64,000 bases of DNA from Sulfitobacter sp. JL08 (GTDB lineage: Bacteria > Pseudomonadota > Alphaproteobacteria > Rhodobacterales > Rhodobacteraceae): the NCBI RefSeq assembly GCF_003352045.1, contig NZ_CP025815.1, positions 3,038,001-3,102,000 of the forward strand, written 5' to 3'. Position numbers and translations under genes: made by a program. The notes under the pieces are model-generated. The model did not search any database. It worked only from the letters and a program-made list of their open reading frames with translations, and was not told where the DNA came from. This document shows, piece after piece, positions 8,074 to 17,328 of the stretch (positions within the stretch are counted from its first letter, which is position 1; each line of letters starts with the position of its first letter).

Positions 8074-8946
8074 ATGCACAGCTCAAGCTGGGATAACTTA
8101 AAATACGTTCTGTCCGTGATCGAGGCAGGGTCTGTCAGCGCCGCCGCCCGCGATCTGGGCGTGAATCACGCGACCGTCCTACGCCGGATTGCAGCATTTG
8201 AAACCCAATACGGCGGGCCCATCTTTGACAAAAACGCCAATGGCTACCGGCTGATGCCAGGCAAAGAAGCGTTGGTTCAGGCTGTCCGAGAGGTGGAGAA
8301 CGGCGTCCTGACTGTTGAACGTTTGATGCAAGGTGCCAACCCACTGCTCAGCGGTGTGGTCAGGATATCATCCACCGATACGATTTCCCAATATCTGCTT
8401 CCGGACGTCGTAAACACGCTAAAACTAGAATCTCCACAGCTCGAAATCGAATTGCTCAGTAATAACAGCCACGTCAATTTCGCGCGCATGGAGGCTGATT
8501 TGTTCGTACGCCCAGCCATGTCATTACCAGAAGACATGATCGCGGAAACCGCGGCCCACCTTGTTTTCCGGGCGTTCGGGACATCGCAAGACCTTGATAA
8601 ATGGCTTGGGCTGAAAGGCCCCTTGGCAAGGTCAGCGGCCGCGAACTGGTTATCCAACAACATTCCAGGCGAGGCTCTGGGATCGGGTTCCGACAGCTTT
8701 ACAGTCTTGTCGCGCATGGCCCAGAACGGCACAGGAATTGCAATCCTGCCTACCTTTGTCGGTGAAAGCCTTCCGAACCTTGTTCATTTGCCCGACAAGA
8801 TGCCGGACATCCGGGTTCCGGTTTGGGTGGGGTCACATCAGGATTTGAGAGACATCCCAAGGATCCGCGCCGTAAGAAAAAGCGTGATAGCCCATTTATC
8901 GGCCAAACTTGATCAACACCCTTCTACCTGTTCAAACACAAATTAA
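8074..8946 (+). CDS. LysR-family transcriptional regulator
   Basis: A 290-residue regulator with an N-terminal winged helix-turn-helix (about residues 6-65: S-V-S-A-A-A-R-D-L-G-V-N-H-A-T-V-L-R-R-I) followed by a substrate-binding-like effector domain. The domain order and length are normal for the family. It is divergent from cytochrome c' and overlaps the end of the convergent GntR gene by four bases. Its effector and target are unknown. Control of the cytochrome c' gene is the simplest inference from position. Confidence 0.85.
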   Translation: MHSSSWDNLKYVLSVIEAGSVSAAARDLGVNHATVLRRIAAFETQYGGPIFDKNANGYRLMPGKEALVQAVREVENGVLTVERLMQGANPLLSGVVRISSTDTISQYLLPDVVNTLKLESPQLEIELLSNNSHVNFARMEADLFVRPAMSLPEDMIAETAAHLVFRAFGTSQDLDKWLGLKGPLARSAAANWLSNNIPGEALGSGSDSFTVLSRMAQNGTGIAILPTFVGESLPNLVHLPDKMPDIRVPVWVGSHQDLRDIPRIRAVRKSVIAHLSAKLDQHPSTCSNTN

Positions 8947-9674
8947 CGTTCGAAGGTTCCTAAGCTACTGATCAACTCGCTTTGTGGGGCTTCCCTGTTG
9001 TCCAGAACCAACCTGTCTTCAATTCCGCGCAAGTGCCTGTCCATCAATGTGACGGCCTCGTCCGCCTTGCCGCTCAGGACCAGATCTGACAGTTCGCGGT
9101 GTTCATCGATTTCGCAACTGTCAGGGGCTTTCGTCTCGTACACCGCAATGATCAGTGACGAACGGGCAATCAACTCGCGCACAAAGCGCGCCATGATCGG
9201 GCTTTCGGCCTGATCGGCCAGAACCTGATGGTAACGTCCGCACCGTCGGATCACGCGGCTGACGTCGCCTGCATCACGGGCCTCGCGCTCGCACACCATG
9301 TGTTCTTCCAAGGCCACGCGCATTGCAGGATCGCGGCGCTCGGCGGCACGGCGGATCAGGTCGCCCTCCAGCAAACGGCGGGCGCGAAACACTTCGCGGG
9401 CTTCCTCGACCGTCGGGCGGGCCACAAAGGCCCCGCGATTGGCGACCAGTTCAACCACATGGTCGGCAGCAAGACGCGACAGGACGGTCCGCATCCGTGT
9501 TCGACCGATACCGTAGATTTCGCACAGTTCGTCTTCTTTCAGATGCGTTCCGGGCTGAAGACGATGCCCCACGATCGCATCGAAGATATGCGCGTAGATT
9601 CGGTCAATCTCTGTGCCACCGGCAATGGATTTCGGGCCTATCCCCGCCGCCGTCTCGGCGAATGTCTTGTTCAT
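8943..9674 (-). CDS. GntR-family (FadR/FCD type) transcriptional regulator
   Basis: A 243-residue regulator. The N-terminal winged helix-turn-helix reads I-Y-A-H-I-F-D-A-I-V-G-H-R-L-Q-P-G-T-x-L-K-E-D-E-L and G-I-G-R-T-R-M-R-T-V-L-S-R-L. The C-terminal FCD effector domain has the usual D-x4-R-x-x-H-like metal and ligand scaffold (D-E-H-R-E-L, then D-R-H-L). I start it at ATG 9674 because ten extra residues upstream are unlike the family. It is divergent from the ABC importer and amidohydrolase operon, with two GTATAC operators between them. It therefore probably represses that operon and itself until an intermediate of the pathway binds. Confidence 0.88.
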   Translation of the reverse strand: MNKTFAETAAGIGPKSIAGGTEIDRIYAHIFDAIVGHRLQPGTHLKEDELCEIYGIGRTRMRTVLSRLAADHVVELVANRGAFVARPTVEEAREVFRARRLLEGDLIRRAAERRDPAMRVALEEHMVCEREARDAGDVSRVIRRCGRYHQVLADQAESPIMARFVRELIARSSLIIAVYETKAPDSCEIDEHRELSDLVLSGKADEAVTLMDRHLRGIEDRLVLDNREAPQSELISSLGTFER

Positions 9675-9771
9675 TTCGCAGGCTCCAGTACCAGTCTTTT
9701 TCACCCTAACTCTGTATTCTTATAGGGCAAAACCAAAAAAAGAAAATCGCACACCGTAACGCATGCAAACT

Positions 9772-9803
9772 TTGTATACGATTTTTCTTGATTATTGTAT
9801 ACG
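9772..9803. promoter_or_regulatory. Pair of GntR-type operators
   Basis: TTGTATACG occurs at 9772-9780 and again at 9795-9803. The palindromic GTATAC cores lie 23 bp apart, about two helical turns, between the GntR gene and the importer operon. FadR/FCD-type GntR proteins typically bind T-N-GTATAC-N-A sites, so these are good candidates for the local regulator. Confidence 0.65.
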
Positions 9804-9872
9804 TTCCTGCAACGCTCTTCGAAAGGCGCCACAAGAAGCGTTGCAACCCAATTGATCAACATGGAGTGAAAC

Positions 9873-11453
9873 ATGAACGTACGTGTCCCCCTAAAACTTG
9901 GCGTGGCAGCGACAGCCTTGGCCATGGGTCTCGCCGGTGCGGCCTTAGGCAATACCCTGCGTATGGCCGATTCCACCGATATTGCGGCGATGGACCCGCA
10001 TTCAATGACCGAAAGCAACACAATCGGATTTCTCAACCACGTCTATGAAGGTCTTGTGCGCTATAATCAGGATCTGGCAGTGGAACCCGCTCTGGCGACT
10101 TCGTGGGAGTTTGTGGAACCGGCGCGCCTGCGCTTCAAACTTCGTGAAGGCGTCAGCTTTCACAACGGCAACCCGTTCACAGCAGACGACGTGGTCGCCT
10201 CGTTGCAGCGTGCCAGCGACGAAACATCACCGGTGAAAAGCAACATACCCGGTCTGAAGTCTGTCGAAAAAGTTGACGAATACACTGTTGATCTCGTGTT
10301 GAACGGACCAGATCCCATTGTGCTTAACTATCTGACCAATATCTTGATCCTGGATCAGGAATGGATGGCTGAACATGATGCGTTGATGCCAGCCGACATG
10401 CGCAGCGGACGTGAAAATTTTGCCGTTGCAAATTCAAACGGCACCGGCCCATTCATACTTGAAAGCCGTCAGCCCGATGCTCGCACAGTACTGACAGTGA
10501 ATGAAAATTGGTGGGACGAACCTCAGCATAACCTGACGCGGATCGAATTCAGCCCGATCGGTTCTGACGCCACACGCATAGCAGCCCTTTTGTCCGGCGA
10601 ATTGGATTTCATCACGCCTGCGCCCCTGCAAGATATCGAACGGATTGATCGTGCGGAAGGGGTAGCCGTCATCGTTGCACCGGAATTGCGCACGATCATG
10701 CTGGGCATGAACCAAGGCGACAAATTGCTAGATTCCAACCTGACCGATTCCAACCCCCTGCAGGATCAGCGGGTGCGCGACGCGCTGTGGCGGTCGATCG
10801 ATATGGATCTGATCCGCAATAAGATCATGCGGGATCGCTCACGCAATGCCGGCCTCTTGGTCGCCCCTCCGGTACCGGGCTATGACGCAGCAGAAGACAT
10901 TCGCCCCGAAGTCGACCTTGAAAAAGCCAAGGCCCTTTTGGCTGACGCCGGGTATGCCGACGGTTTTGAAGTCGGATTTGACTGCCCCAACGATCGCTAT
11001 GTCAACGACGAAGAAATCTGCCAAGCTGTCACCGCCATGTGGTCACGGATCGGTGTTACAGCGCGCCTGAATGCTCAAACGAAGTCAAAGCACTTCGAAA
11101 AAGTGCTGGCGGGTGGTTCTGACATTTACATGGTGGGCTGGGCGACATTGCCAATGCTGGATACCTACAGTGTTTTATCGGCACTGCTGCATACTCCGGG
11201 TGATCGGATGGGGGCGTGGAACCCCGGCGGTTACTCGAACGAGAAGATCGATGCTCTGACTACTCAGGTTGCGACAGAACTTGATGCGGAAAAACGCAAC
11301 GCGATGATGACCGAAGCGTTAAAGATAGCTCGTGACGACGTGGCAATCATCCCACTGCATCAGCAACCACTGGCCTGGGCCGTGCGTGACGGCGTGAGCA
11401 TTCCACTCACTGCCGACAACAAACCCCGACTGTGGTACGCTAAGGTCGAATAA
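9873..11453 (+). CDS. ABC importer substrate-binding protein (family 5)
   Basis: A 526-residue periplasmic solute-binding protein of the dipeptide/oligopeptide type (SBP_bac_5), with a signal peptide ending about residue 26. Typical family features are the early S-T-D-I-A-A-M-D-P-H block, Y-E-G-L-V-R-Y, and F-K-L-R-E-G-V-S-F-H-N-G-N-P-F-T-A-D-D-V. The protein opens a run of ten genes reading in the same direction. Substrates of this family include peptides but also many other compounds. The amidohydrolases downstream suggest a cyclic amide or N-heterocyclic compound here. Confidence 0.9.
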   Translation: MNVRVPLKLGVAATALAMGLAGAALGNTLRMADSTDIAAMDPHSMTESNTIGFLNHVYEGLVRYNQDLAVEPALATSWEFVEPARLRFKLREGVSFHNGNPFTADDVVASLQRASDETSPVKSNIPGLKSVEKVDEYTVDLVLNGPDPIVLNYLTNILILDQEWMAEHDALMPADMRSGRENFAVANSNGTGPFILESRQPDARTVLTVNENWWDEPQHNLTRIEFSPIGSDATRIAALLSGELDFITPAPLQDIERIDRAEGVAVIVAPELRTIMLGMNQGDKLLDSNLTDSNPLQDQRVRDALWRSIDMDLIRNKIMRDRSRNAGLLVAPPVPGYDAAEDIRPEVDLEKAKALLADAGYADGFEVGFDCPNDRYVNDEEICQAVTAMWSRIGVTARLNAQTKSKHFEKVLAGGSDIYMVGWATLPMLDTYSVLSALLHTPGDRMGAWNPGGYSNEKIDALTTQVATELDAEKRNAMMTEALKIARDDVAIIPLHQQPLAWAVRDGVSIPLTADNKPRLWYAKVE

Positions 11454-11559
11454 ACCCGACCCGCTGACCAACTTGCTCCGCGCGTACGCTCCCAGCGCGC
11501 GGAGCACTCCCCTCAGATTGCAATTGACCCGGCACAAACCAGCCGGACAGGAGACCATC

Positions 11560-12525
11560 ATGATCGCCTTTGTCTTGCAGCGCTTGATCCAGTCCGTTCT
11601 GGTCATGCTTGCCGTCGCACTCATCGCTTTCACAATGTTTCGGTTCATCGGTGATCCGGTAAACAGCATGCTCCCTGAAAGCGCGTCGTCCGAAGATCGG
11701 CTGCAATTGCGGGAACAACTCGGACTGGACCAATCCGTTCCTGTACAATTTGCCCGTTTCGTCACTGGTGCCGCTCAGGGCGATTTCGGGCTCTCTTACC
11801 GTAACAAGCGTCCGGTTGCAGACATGATCGCCGAACGTCTGCCTGCAACGCTCGAACTGGTTTTGGCCGCGGCCATCTTTGCATTGTTACTGGGGGTTCC
11901 GATGGGCATTTATACTGCCCTTAATCCGAAGGGGGTTCTCAGTAACACGTTACAGATGCTTTCTCTTGTGGGTATTTCGGTACCAACTTTTGTCACCGGC
12001 ATCCTGCTTATTCTTGTTTTTTCTGTATGGCTTAACTGGCTTCCCTCATTTGGACGCGGCGATACCGTGCAAATCGGCTGGTGGAGTACCGGCTTTCTGA
12101 CGACAAGCGGACTCAAATCACTTGTTTTGCCGTCAATCATGCTGGGATTGTTTCAGGTCACCCTGATTATGCGGCTGGTACGCGCCGAAATGATGGAGGT
12201 GTTGCGCTCGGACTTCGTTCGCTTTGCCCGCGCACGCGGACTGACCAACCGTGCGGTAAACTTCGGGCACGCGCTCGGCAACACGCTTATGCCTGTTATT
12301 ACAATCGTCGGATTGCAACTGGGCTCGATGATCGCCTTCGCCATCATCACCGAAACAGTCTTTCAGTGGCCCGGAATGGGGCTGCTATTCATACAGGCAG
12401 TCAGCTTTGCCGACATCCCGGTCATGTCCGCCTATCTGGTCATGGTCGCGTTGGTTTTCGTCGCAATCAACATGATTGTCGATCTGCTTTACTTCGCGAT
12501 TGATCCGCGCCTGAAGGAGGCTTGA
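11560..12525 (+). CDS. ABC importer permease (DppB type)
   Basis: A 321-residue inner-membrane permease of the DppB/OppB type: an N-terminal helix (I-A-F-V-L-Q-R-L-I-Q-S-V), the G-L-D-Q-S-V-P-V-Q-F periplasmic block, several further helices, and the cytoplasmic EAA-like loop (E-V-L-R-S-D-F-V-R-F-A-R-A-R-G-L). The ATG at 11560 has ACAGGAG upstream. A longer frame beginning at 11473 lacks support. The product forms the membrane channel with the next gene's product. Confidence 0.9.
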   Translation: MIAFVLQRLIQSVLVMLAVALIAFTMFRFIGDPVNSMLPESASSEDRLQLREQLGLDQSVPVQFARFVTGAAQGDFGLSYRNKRPVADMIAERLPATLELVLAAAIFALLLGVPMGIYTALNPKGVLSNTLQMLSLVGISVPTFVTGILLILVFSVWLNWLPSFGRGDTVQIGWWSTGFLTTSGLKSLVLPSIMLGLFQVTLIMRLVRAEMMEVLRSDFVRFARARGLTNRAVNFGHALGNTLMPVITIVGLQLGSMIAFAIITETVFQWPGMGLLFIQAVSFADIPVMSAYLVMVALVFVAINMIVDLLYFAIDPRLKEA

Positions 12526-12527
12526 TA

Positions 12528-13460
12528 ATGTCGATGGAATCCTACCCGCAGTCGCGCATTACAGCGATCCTTGACAGTGATTTGTTCTACAGCTTTCGCA
12601 CTTCGTACGTCACGGTCATCGCCGCGGTTGTGACGCTGGTGATCGTTCTGGCTGCACTGCTCGCACCCTGGATCGCGCCACATACGCCTTTCGATGTCTC
12701 GACATTGAACCTTTGGGACAGCGAATTGCCCCCATTCTGGATTGAAGGCGGTGACCCAAGGTTCATTTTGGGCACTGACAATCAGGGGCGCGATGTGCTT
12801 TCTGCCATTCTGTACGGCTCGCGCATCTCGCTCTTTGTCGGTTTCGTCAGCGTGGCTCTGGCGATGGTCATCGGCATTGTGATCGGACTGATCAGCGGCT
12901 ATTTCGGCGGTCTGGTCGATGCGTTCTTTATGCGTATCGCTGACGTCATGCTCAGCTTTCCGACAATCCTTGTTGCGCTGCTGATCAGCGGTATTGCCCG
13001 CGGCGCGCTTCCGCGAGAGATGCACGACAGCGCCGCCCTGATCGTTCTGGTTTTTGCCATCACAATCACGACCTGGGTCCAGTATGCACGTACAGTGCGC
13101 AGTTCCACCATGGTCGAACGGTCGCGGGAATATGTCTATGCTGCTCAACTGGTCGGTCGCCGCCCCGTCGCGATACTGTTCAGCCACATCCTACCCAATG
13201 TGATGGGACCGGTTCTGGTGATTGCCACCATCAACCTTGCCATGGCGATCCTGATTGAAGCGACACTTTCTTTTCTTGGCGTCGGTATGCCGCCCACCAA
13301 CCCATCCCTTGGAACGCTGATCCGTGTGGGTAACGAATACCTGTTTTCGGGCGTGTGGTGGGTTGTGATCTTTCCGTCGCTGACGCTGGTCGTTCTTGTG
13401 CTGGCAGTGAACCTGCTGGGTGACTGGCTGCGCGACGCGCTGAACCCGAAACTGCGCTGA
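12528..13460 (+). CDS. ABC importer permease (DppC type)
   Basis: A 310-residue permease of the DppC/OppC type with an N-terminal helix, the L-G-T-D-N-Q-G-R-D-V-L-S motif and the EAA-like loop (R-E-Y-V-Y-A-A-Q-L-V-G). The start at 12528 is placed seven bases after a strong AAGGAGG. The in-frame TTG at 12522 is unlikely. It follows the first permease directly and precedes two ATPases, completing the membrane part of the importer. Confidence 0.9.
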   Translation: MSMESYPQSRITAILDSDLFYSFRTSYVTVIAAVVTLVIVLAALLAPWIAPHTPFDVSTLNLWDSELPPFWIEGGDPRFILGTDNQGRDVLSAILYGSRISLFVGFVSVALAMVIGIVIGLISGYFGGLVDAFFMRIADVMLSFPTILVALLISGIARGALPREMHDSAALIVLVFAITITTWVQYARTVRSSTMVERSREYVYAAQLVGRRPVAILFSHILPNVMGPVLVIATINLAMAILIEATLSFLGVGMPPTNPSLGTLIRVGNEYLFSGVWWVVIFPSLTLVVLVLAVNLLGDWLRDALNPKLR

Positions 13461-13474
13461 TAAGGATAATACAC

Positions 13475-14458
13475 ATGACAACGACTAAATGCCCCTTGCT
13501 TAGCGTACGCGACCTGGCAATCTGTTTCGATACCCGTCGCGGGCCGCTTCGCGCAGTTGATGGCATCACTTTTGATCTGGCACCGGGCGAAATTCTGGGC
13601 ATGGTCGGTGAAAGCGGCGCAGGTAAATCGCTTACCGGAAGTGCAATCACCGGGTTGCTGGAGCGCCCCGGACGCATTGACCGAGGCGAAATCTATTTTG
13701 AAGACCAGCGTATCGACACGCTGTCCACAGAAGAGATGCGCCGCTTGCGTGGCCGCAAGATCGGCGCGATTTTTCAGGATCCACTGACGAGCCTAAATCC
13801 TCTTATGACAGTCGGGCAGCAACTGGTCCAAACGATACGAACGCATCTGCCGTTGGGCCGTGACGCGGCACGGGCGCGCGCAATCGGGTTGCTGGAAGAA
13901 GTCGGCATTCCGGCGCCAGATGCGCGCGTGGATCAATACCCGCATCAGTTTTCCGGTGGAATGCGGCAGCGGGTGGTTATCGCACTGGCACTTTGCGCCA
14001 ATCCATCTCTCGTCATTGCGGATGAACCAACCACCGCTCTTGACGTGTCGATCCAGGCACAGATCCTCGATCTGTTGCGCAAGATGTGCCGGGATCATGG
14101 TGCCGCAGTCATTCTGGTTACACATGACATGGGTGTTATCGCGGAAACCGCCGACCGCGTCGCGGTTATGTATTCCGGGCGCGTTGTCGAAATCGGACCC
14201 GTTGAAAAGGTCATCAAAAACCCTCACCACCCTTACACCGCCGGATTGATGCAATCCATTCCGCGCATCGGCGGCAAAGACCGTCGCCTGACCCAGATTG
14301 AAGGCTCTATGCCCCGCCTGACAGATCTACCTGACGGGTGTGCGTTCCACCCGCGCTGTTCAAAGGCAATGGCCGTATGCCGGCGCGAGCGACCAGCACC
14401 CCTTTCCGTCGAAAGCGGGAAAGTTGCCTGCCATCTTTTTCAGGAGGAACTGGCATGA
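13475..14458 (+). CDS. ABC importer ATPase (DppD type)
   Basis: A 327-residue ATPase. Walker A is G-E-S-G-A-G-K-S, the signature motif is F-S-G-G-M-R-Q-R, and Walker B is L-V-I-A-D-E-P-T-T-A-L-D. The C-terminal oligopeptide/dipeptide extension (G-C-A-F-H-P-R-C) carries the cysteines that bind an iron-sulfur cluster in some DppD proteins. It overlaps the next ATPase by four bases, as is usual for paired ATPases of this importer class. Confidence 0.92.
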   Translation: MTTTKCPLLSVRDLAICFDTRRGPLRAVDGITFDLAPGEILGMVGESGAGKSLTGSAITGLLERPGRIDRGEIYFEDQRIDTLSTEEMRRLRGRKIGAIFQDPLTSLNPLMTVGQQLVQTIRTHLPLGRDAARARAIGLLEEVGIPAPDARVDQYPHQFSGGMRQRVVIALALCANPSLVIADEPTTALDVSIQAQILDLLRKMCRDHGAAVILVTHDMGVIAETADRVAVMYSGRVVEIGPVEKVIKNPHHPYTAGLMQSIPRIGGKDRRLTQIEGSMPRLTDLPDGCAFHPRCSKAMAVCRRERPAPLSVESGKVACHLFQEELA

Positions 14459-15507
14459 CTACGACCGCAAAGCCAAACGAGCCCCTGCTTTCAGTCCAAG
14501 GTGTCAGCAAGGTATTCGATCTGTCACCCCCGTTTCTGAACAGGCTTATCGAACGCGCGCCGACACGCCACTTGCGGGCGGTTGACGGGCTGGACATCGC
14601 TATTCCGCGTGGCAAAACGTTCAGTCTTGTTGGTGAAAGTGGTTGTGGAAAATCAACCGTTGCCAAGCTGGTTGTCGGTCTGCACAGACCGACCGATGGG
14701 ACGATCCGGTTTGAAGGCGCCGATCTGACCAATCTGCGAGCCGCTGATCGCGGCGATTACCGCCGACGGATTCAGATGATTTTTCAGGACCCCTTTGCCA
14801 GCTTGAACCCACGCTGGCGCGTGCGTGACATCATCGCCGAACCACTGCGCAGCTTTGGCATCACGTCAAACCGTACTGAAGAACGTGCTGAAGTTGGCCG
14901 ATTGCTGGAAATGGTCGGGTTGTCTGCCCGCGATGGCGAAAAATTCCCGCACGAATTCTCTGGCGGCCAACGTCAGCGGATTTCCATCGCAAGGGCGATT
15001 TCATCGCGCCCCGATTTTCTTGTATGTGATGAGCCGACTTCAGCGCTGGACGTGTCAGTCCAATCACAAATTCTCAATCTGATGCGCGATCTTCAGGACG
15101 AATTGGGATTGACCTATCTTTTTATTAGCCACGATCTCGCTGTGGTAGACTTTATGTCCGATTATGTCGGCGTGATGTATCTGGGGCGTCTGGTCGAAGC
15201 AGGTCCAGCCAAACAGATTTTCTCTGCGCCCGAGCATCCCTATACACAGCTCCTGATGGACACCGTGCCGGATATCACCATGCACCATCGCAACCGCGTA
15301 CCGGTGATCGGCGAAGTTCCGAACCCGATTGCGCCCCCGCCAGGATGTTCCTTTAATCCGCGCTGTCCCTTGGCAAACGATACATGCCGTACAACCTCGC
15401 CCGCTTTGATAAAGCGCGCAGGTGAAACCAAAGTGGCGTGCCATGCCGTTTTGGAAGGGCGCATCACGACGCAAACCAAACCCGAACCTGCAAGGGGCAT
15501 CGCCTGA
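14455..15507 (+). CDS. ABC importer ATPase (DppF type)
   Basis: A 350-residue ATPase that pairs with the preceding one. Walker A is G-E-S-G-C-G-K-S, the signature is F-S-G-G-Q-R-Q-R, Walker B is F-L-V-C-D-E-P-T-S-A-L-D, and a C-terminal G-C-S-F-N-P-R-C segment is present. The start at 14455 overlaps the previous stop (ATGA) and has AGGAGG upstream. Its own stop shares one base with the start of the flavin reductase gene, so the catabolic genes are translated from the same message. Confidence 0.92.
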   Translation: MTTTAKPNEPLLSVQGVSKVFDLSPPFLNRLIERAPTRHLRAVDGLDIAIPRGKTFSLVGESGCGKSTVAKLVVGLHRPTDGTIRFEGADLTNLRAADRGDYRRRIQMIFQDPFASLNPRWRVRDIIAEPLRSFGITSNRTEERAEVGRLLEMVGLSARDGEKFPHEFSGGQRQRISIARAISSRPDFLVCDEPTSALDVSVQSQILNLMRDLQDELGLTYLFISHDLAVVDFMSDYVGVMYLGRLVEAGPAKQIFSAPEHPYTQLLMDTVPDITMHHRNRVPVIGEVPNPIAPPPGCSFNPRCPLANDTCRTTSPALIKRAGETKVACHAVLEGRITTQTKPEPARGIA

Positions 15508-16133
15508 TGGAGTTCGATTTCGAACAACTTCCGCCAAACGATCGCTATCGCCTGCTGTGCAGCTTTGTTGCACCGCGACCCATTGCGCTTGTTTCAACCA
15601 TCAGCGCAGACGGCACCCCAAACGCGGCTCCCATGAGCTTTTTCAACGTCTTCTCGCAGGATCCACCTATTATCATTCTGGGCATTCAGGCCAAACCTGA
15701 CGGAACCGAGAAAGAGACCATGCGCAACATCCGGCGCAGTGGTGAATTTGTTGTCAGCCTTTGCGACCTCGCTATTGCGCAACAGATGGTGGACTGCGGC
15801 ATAGGGTTTCCCGACGATGTGGACGAAGTTTCTCTGACCGGTCTAAGCCATGCAGCGTCTCTCAAGGTCGCACCCTCGCGCGTGTCCGAGGCCCCTGCTT
15901 CGATGGAATGCCGCTTGAGCCAGGTGATCGACTATCCCCGCCGAGCAATCGTTCTGGGCGAAGTTGTGCAAATGCACGTCCGTGATGCATGTCTGGACGA
16001 TCAGGGCCGTTATGTGCGCCCGGAAGTCTATCAACCCATCGCCCGCTTGCACGCCGATAATTACATCGTGGCAGACAGGCAGTTCGTTCTGACGGCCACA
16101 AAAACGCTCGAGACCGGAGAATGCGATGGCTGA
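15507..16133 (+). CDS. Flavin reductase-like FMN-binding protein
   Basis: A 208-residue protein of the flavin reductase/FMN-binding split-barrel family: R-P-I-A-L-V-S-T-I-S-A-D-G-T-x-N-A-A-P-x-S-F-F-N, then E-K-E-T-M-R-N-I-R and E-F-V-V-S-L. Such proteins usually supply reduced FMN to an oxygenase. No oxygenase gene is present in the operon, so it may serve a partner elsewhere or act on the substrate itself. A paralogue of the same family is encoded at 43937-44542. It is linked by a TGATG overlap upstream and an eight-base overlap downstream. Confidence 0.8.
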   Translation: MEFDFEQLPPNDRYRLLCSFVAPRPIALVSTISADGTPNAAPMSFFNVFSQDPPIIILGIQAKPDGTEKETMRNIRRSGEFVVSLCDLAIAQQMVDCGIGFPDDVDEVSLTGLSHAASLKVAPSRVSEAPASMECRLSQVIDYPRRAIVLGEVVQMHVRDACLDDQGRYVRPEVYQPIARLHADNYIVADRQFVLTATKTLETGECDG

Positions 16134-17328
16134 TGAAACCCTGTTGCTTAAGAACGTGCGCCCTTGGGGCGCAGAACAGACAGATATGTTGATCGAAGGC
16201 GGGCGCATATCCCGTATCGAGCCGGGGCAGTCACCTGCTCCTGGTGTAGCCGTTGAAGATGGAGCAGGCGCCTTAGTGCTGCCCGGTTTGGTCGAAGCTC
16301 ATACTCATCTGGACAAATCGCTTTGGGGCATGGGGTGGCGCATGCATCAAGCCGGCCCGTCATTGCGTGATAAGATCGATACCGAACGCCGGTTGCGCGC
16401 GGAATGGGACATTGATCCACACCGGCAATCCACCCGACAGGCTCTGCTGTCGCTTGGGCACGGATCAACCGTGATCCGCAGCCATGTGGACATTGATACA
16501 GACGTCAAACTGGCTGGATTGGAAGGCGTGCTGCGCACTGCCGATGAGTTGGCCGGACAGATCGACATTGAAACTGTGGCTTTTCCACAGTCAGGTTTGA
16601 TGAGCCGTCCGGGCACACTGGAACTGATGGACCAGGCGCTTGCCGTTGGCGCCGATGTTGTGGGCGGGTTAGACCCCTGTGGAATAGACGCCGACCCCAA
16701 AGGGCATCTTGACGCGGTTTTCGAGCTGGCGGAACGGCACGGTAAACCGATTGACATTCATCTGCACGAACCGGGCGAACTTGGAGCGTTCAGCATGGAA
16801 ATGATCATTGACCGCACCTTGGCTCATGCCAGGCAGGGAAATGTCACGATCAGCCACGCGTTTTGCCTCGGCATGCCCGACCGTGATCGTGCCCGCGCCC
16901 TTGTTCAGCGATTGGCAGAGGCACGCATTCACATTGCCACTGTCGCAACGCCATCGCGCCCGGTGCCGTTGGCCACGGATTTACGCGAGGCAGGGGTGAC
17001 ACTGTGTGCCGGATCTGACGGCATCCGCGACACTTGGGGCCCCTATGGCAATGCGGACATGCTGGAGCGGGCAATGCTATTGGGCCTGCGCAATAATCTG
17101 CGCGCCGATGCAGATGTTGAACACGCCCTTTGGTGCTGCACTTTCGGAGGCGCTCAAATGATCGGCCTGAAAGACTATGGGCTGACAAACGGAAGTCGGG
17201 CCGATCTGGTTCTGGTCGACGCAGAAAGCGTAACCCATGCGGTCGTTTCGCATCCACCACGCCGGTTGGTTCTCAAGGGTGGGCGTATCGTCGCCCGGAA
17301 TGGCCAAACGCAAAGCAGGATGCCATGA
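16126..17328 (+). CDS. Amidohydrolase, cytosine deaminase-like
   Basis: A 400-residue metal-dependent hydrolase. The N-terminal metal site H59-x-H61 (E-A-H-T-H-L-D-K-S) is followed by R-S-H-V-D-I-D, then H-L-H-E, the S-H-A-F histidine and the catalytic aspartate segment (A-G-S-D-G-I-R-D). This order matches cytosine deaminase and related deaminases of nitrogen heterocycles. The exact substrate cannot be read from the sequence. It is the first of three consecutive, clearly different amidohydrolases in the operon. Confidence 0.82.
   Translation: MADETLLLKNVRPWGAEQTDMLIEGGRISRIEPGQSPAPGVAVEDGAGALVLPGLVEAHTHLDKSLWGMGWRMHQAGPSLRDKIDTERRLRAEWDIDPHRQSTRQALLSLGHGSTVIRSHVDIDTDVKLAGLEGVLRTADELAGQIDIETVAFPQSGLMSRPGTLELMDQALAVGADVVGGLDPCGIDADPKGHLDAVFELAERHGKPIDIHLHEPGELGAFSMEMIIDRTLAHARQGNVTISHAFCLGMPDRDRARALVQRLAEARIHIATVATPSRPVPLATDLREAGVTLCAGSDGIRDTWGPYGNADMLERAMLLGLRNNLRADADVEHALWCCTFGGAQMIGLKDYGLTNGSRADLVLVDAESVTHAVVSHPPRRLVLKGGRIVARNGQTQSRMP

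Noticed and set aside
8061-8074. 14-mer GCTTTATCTATTTA shared with 62060-62073
   Set aside because: A single AT-rich match between unrelated contexts. One copy runs into the LysR start, and no shared structure surrounds it.
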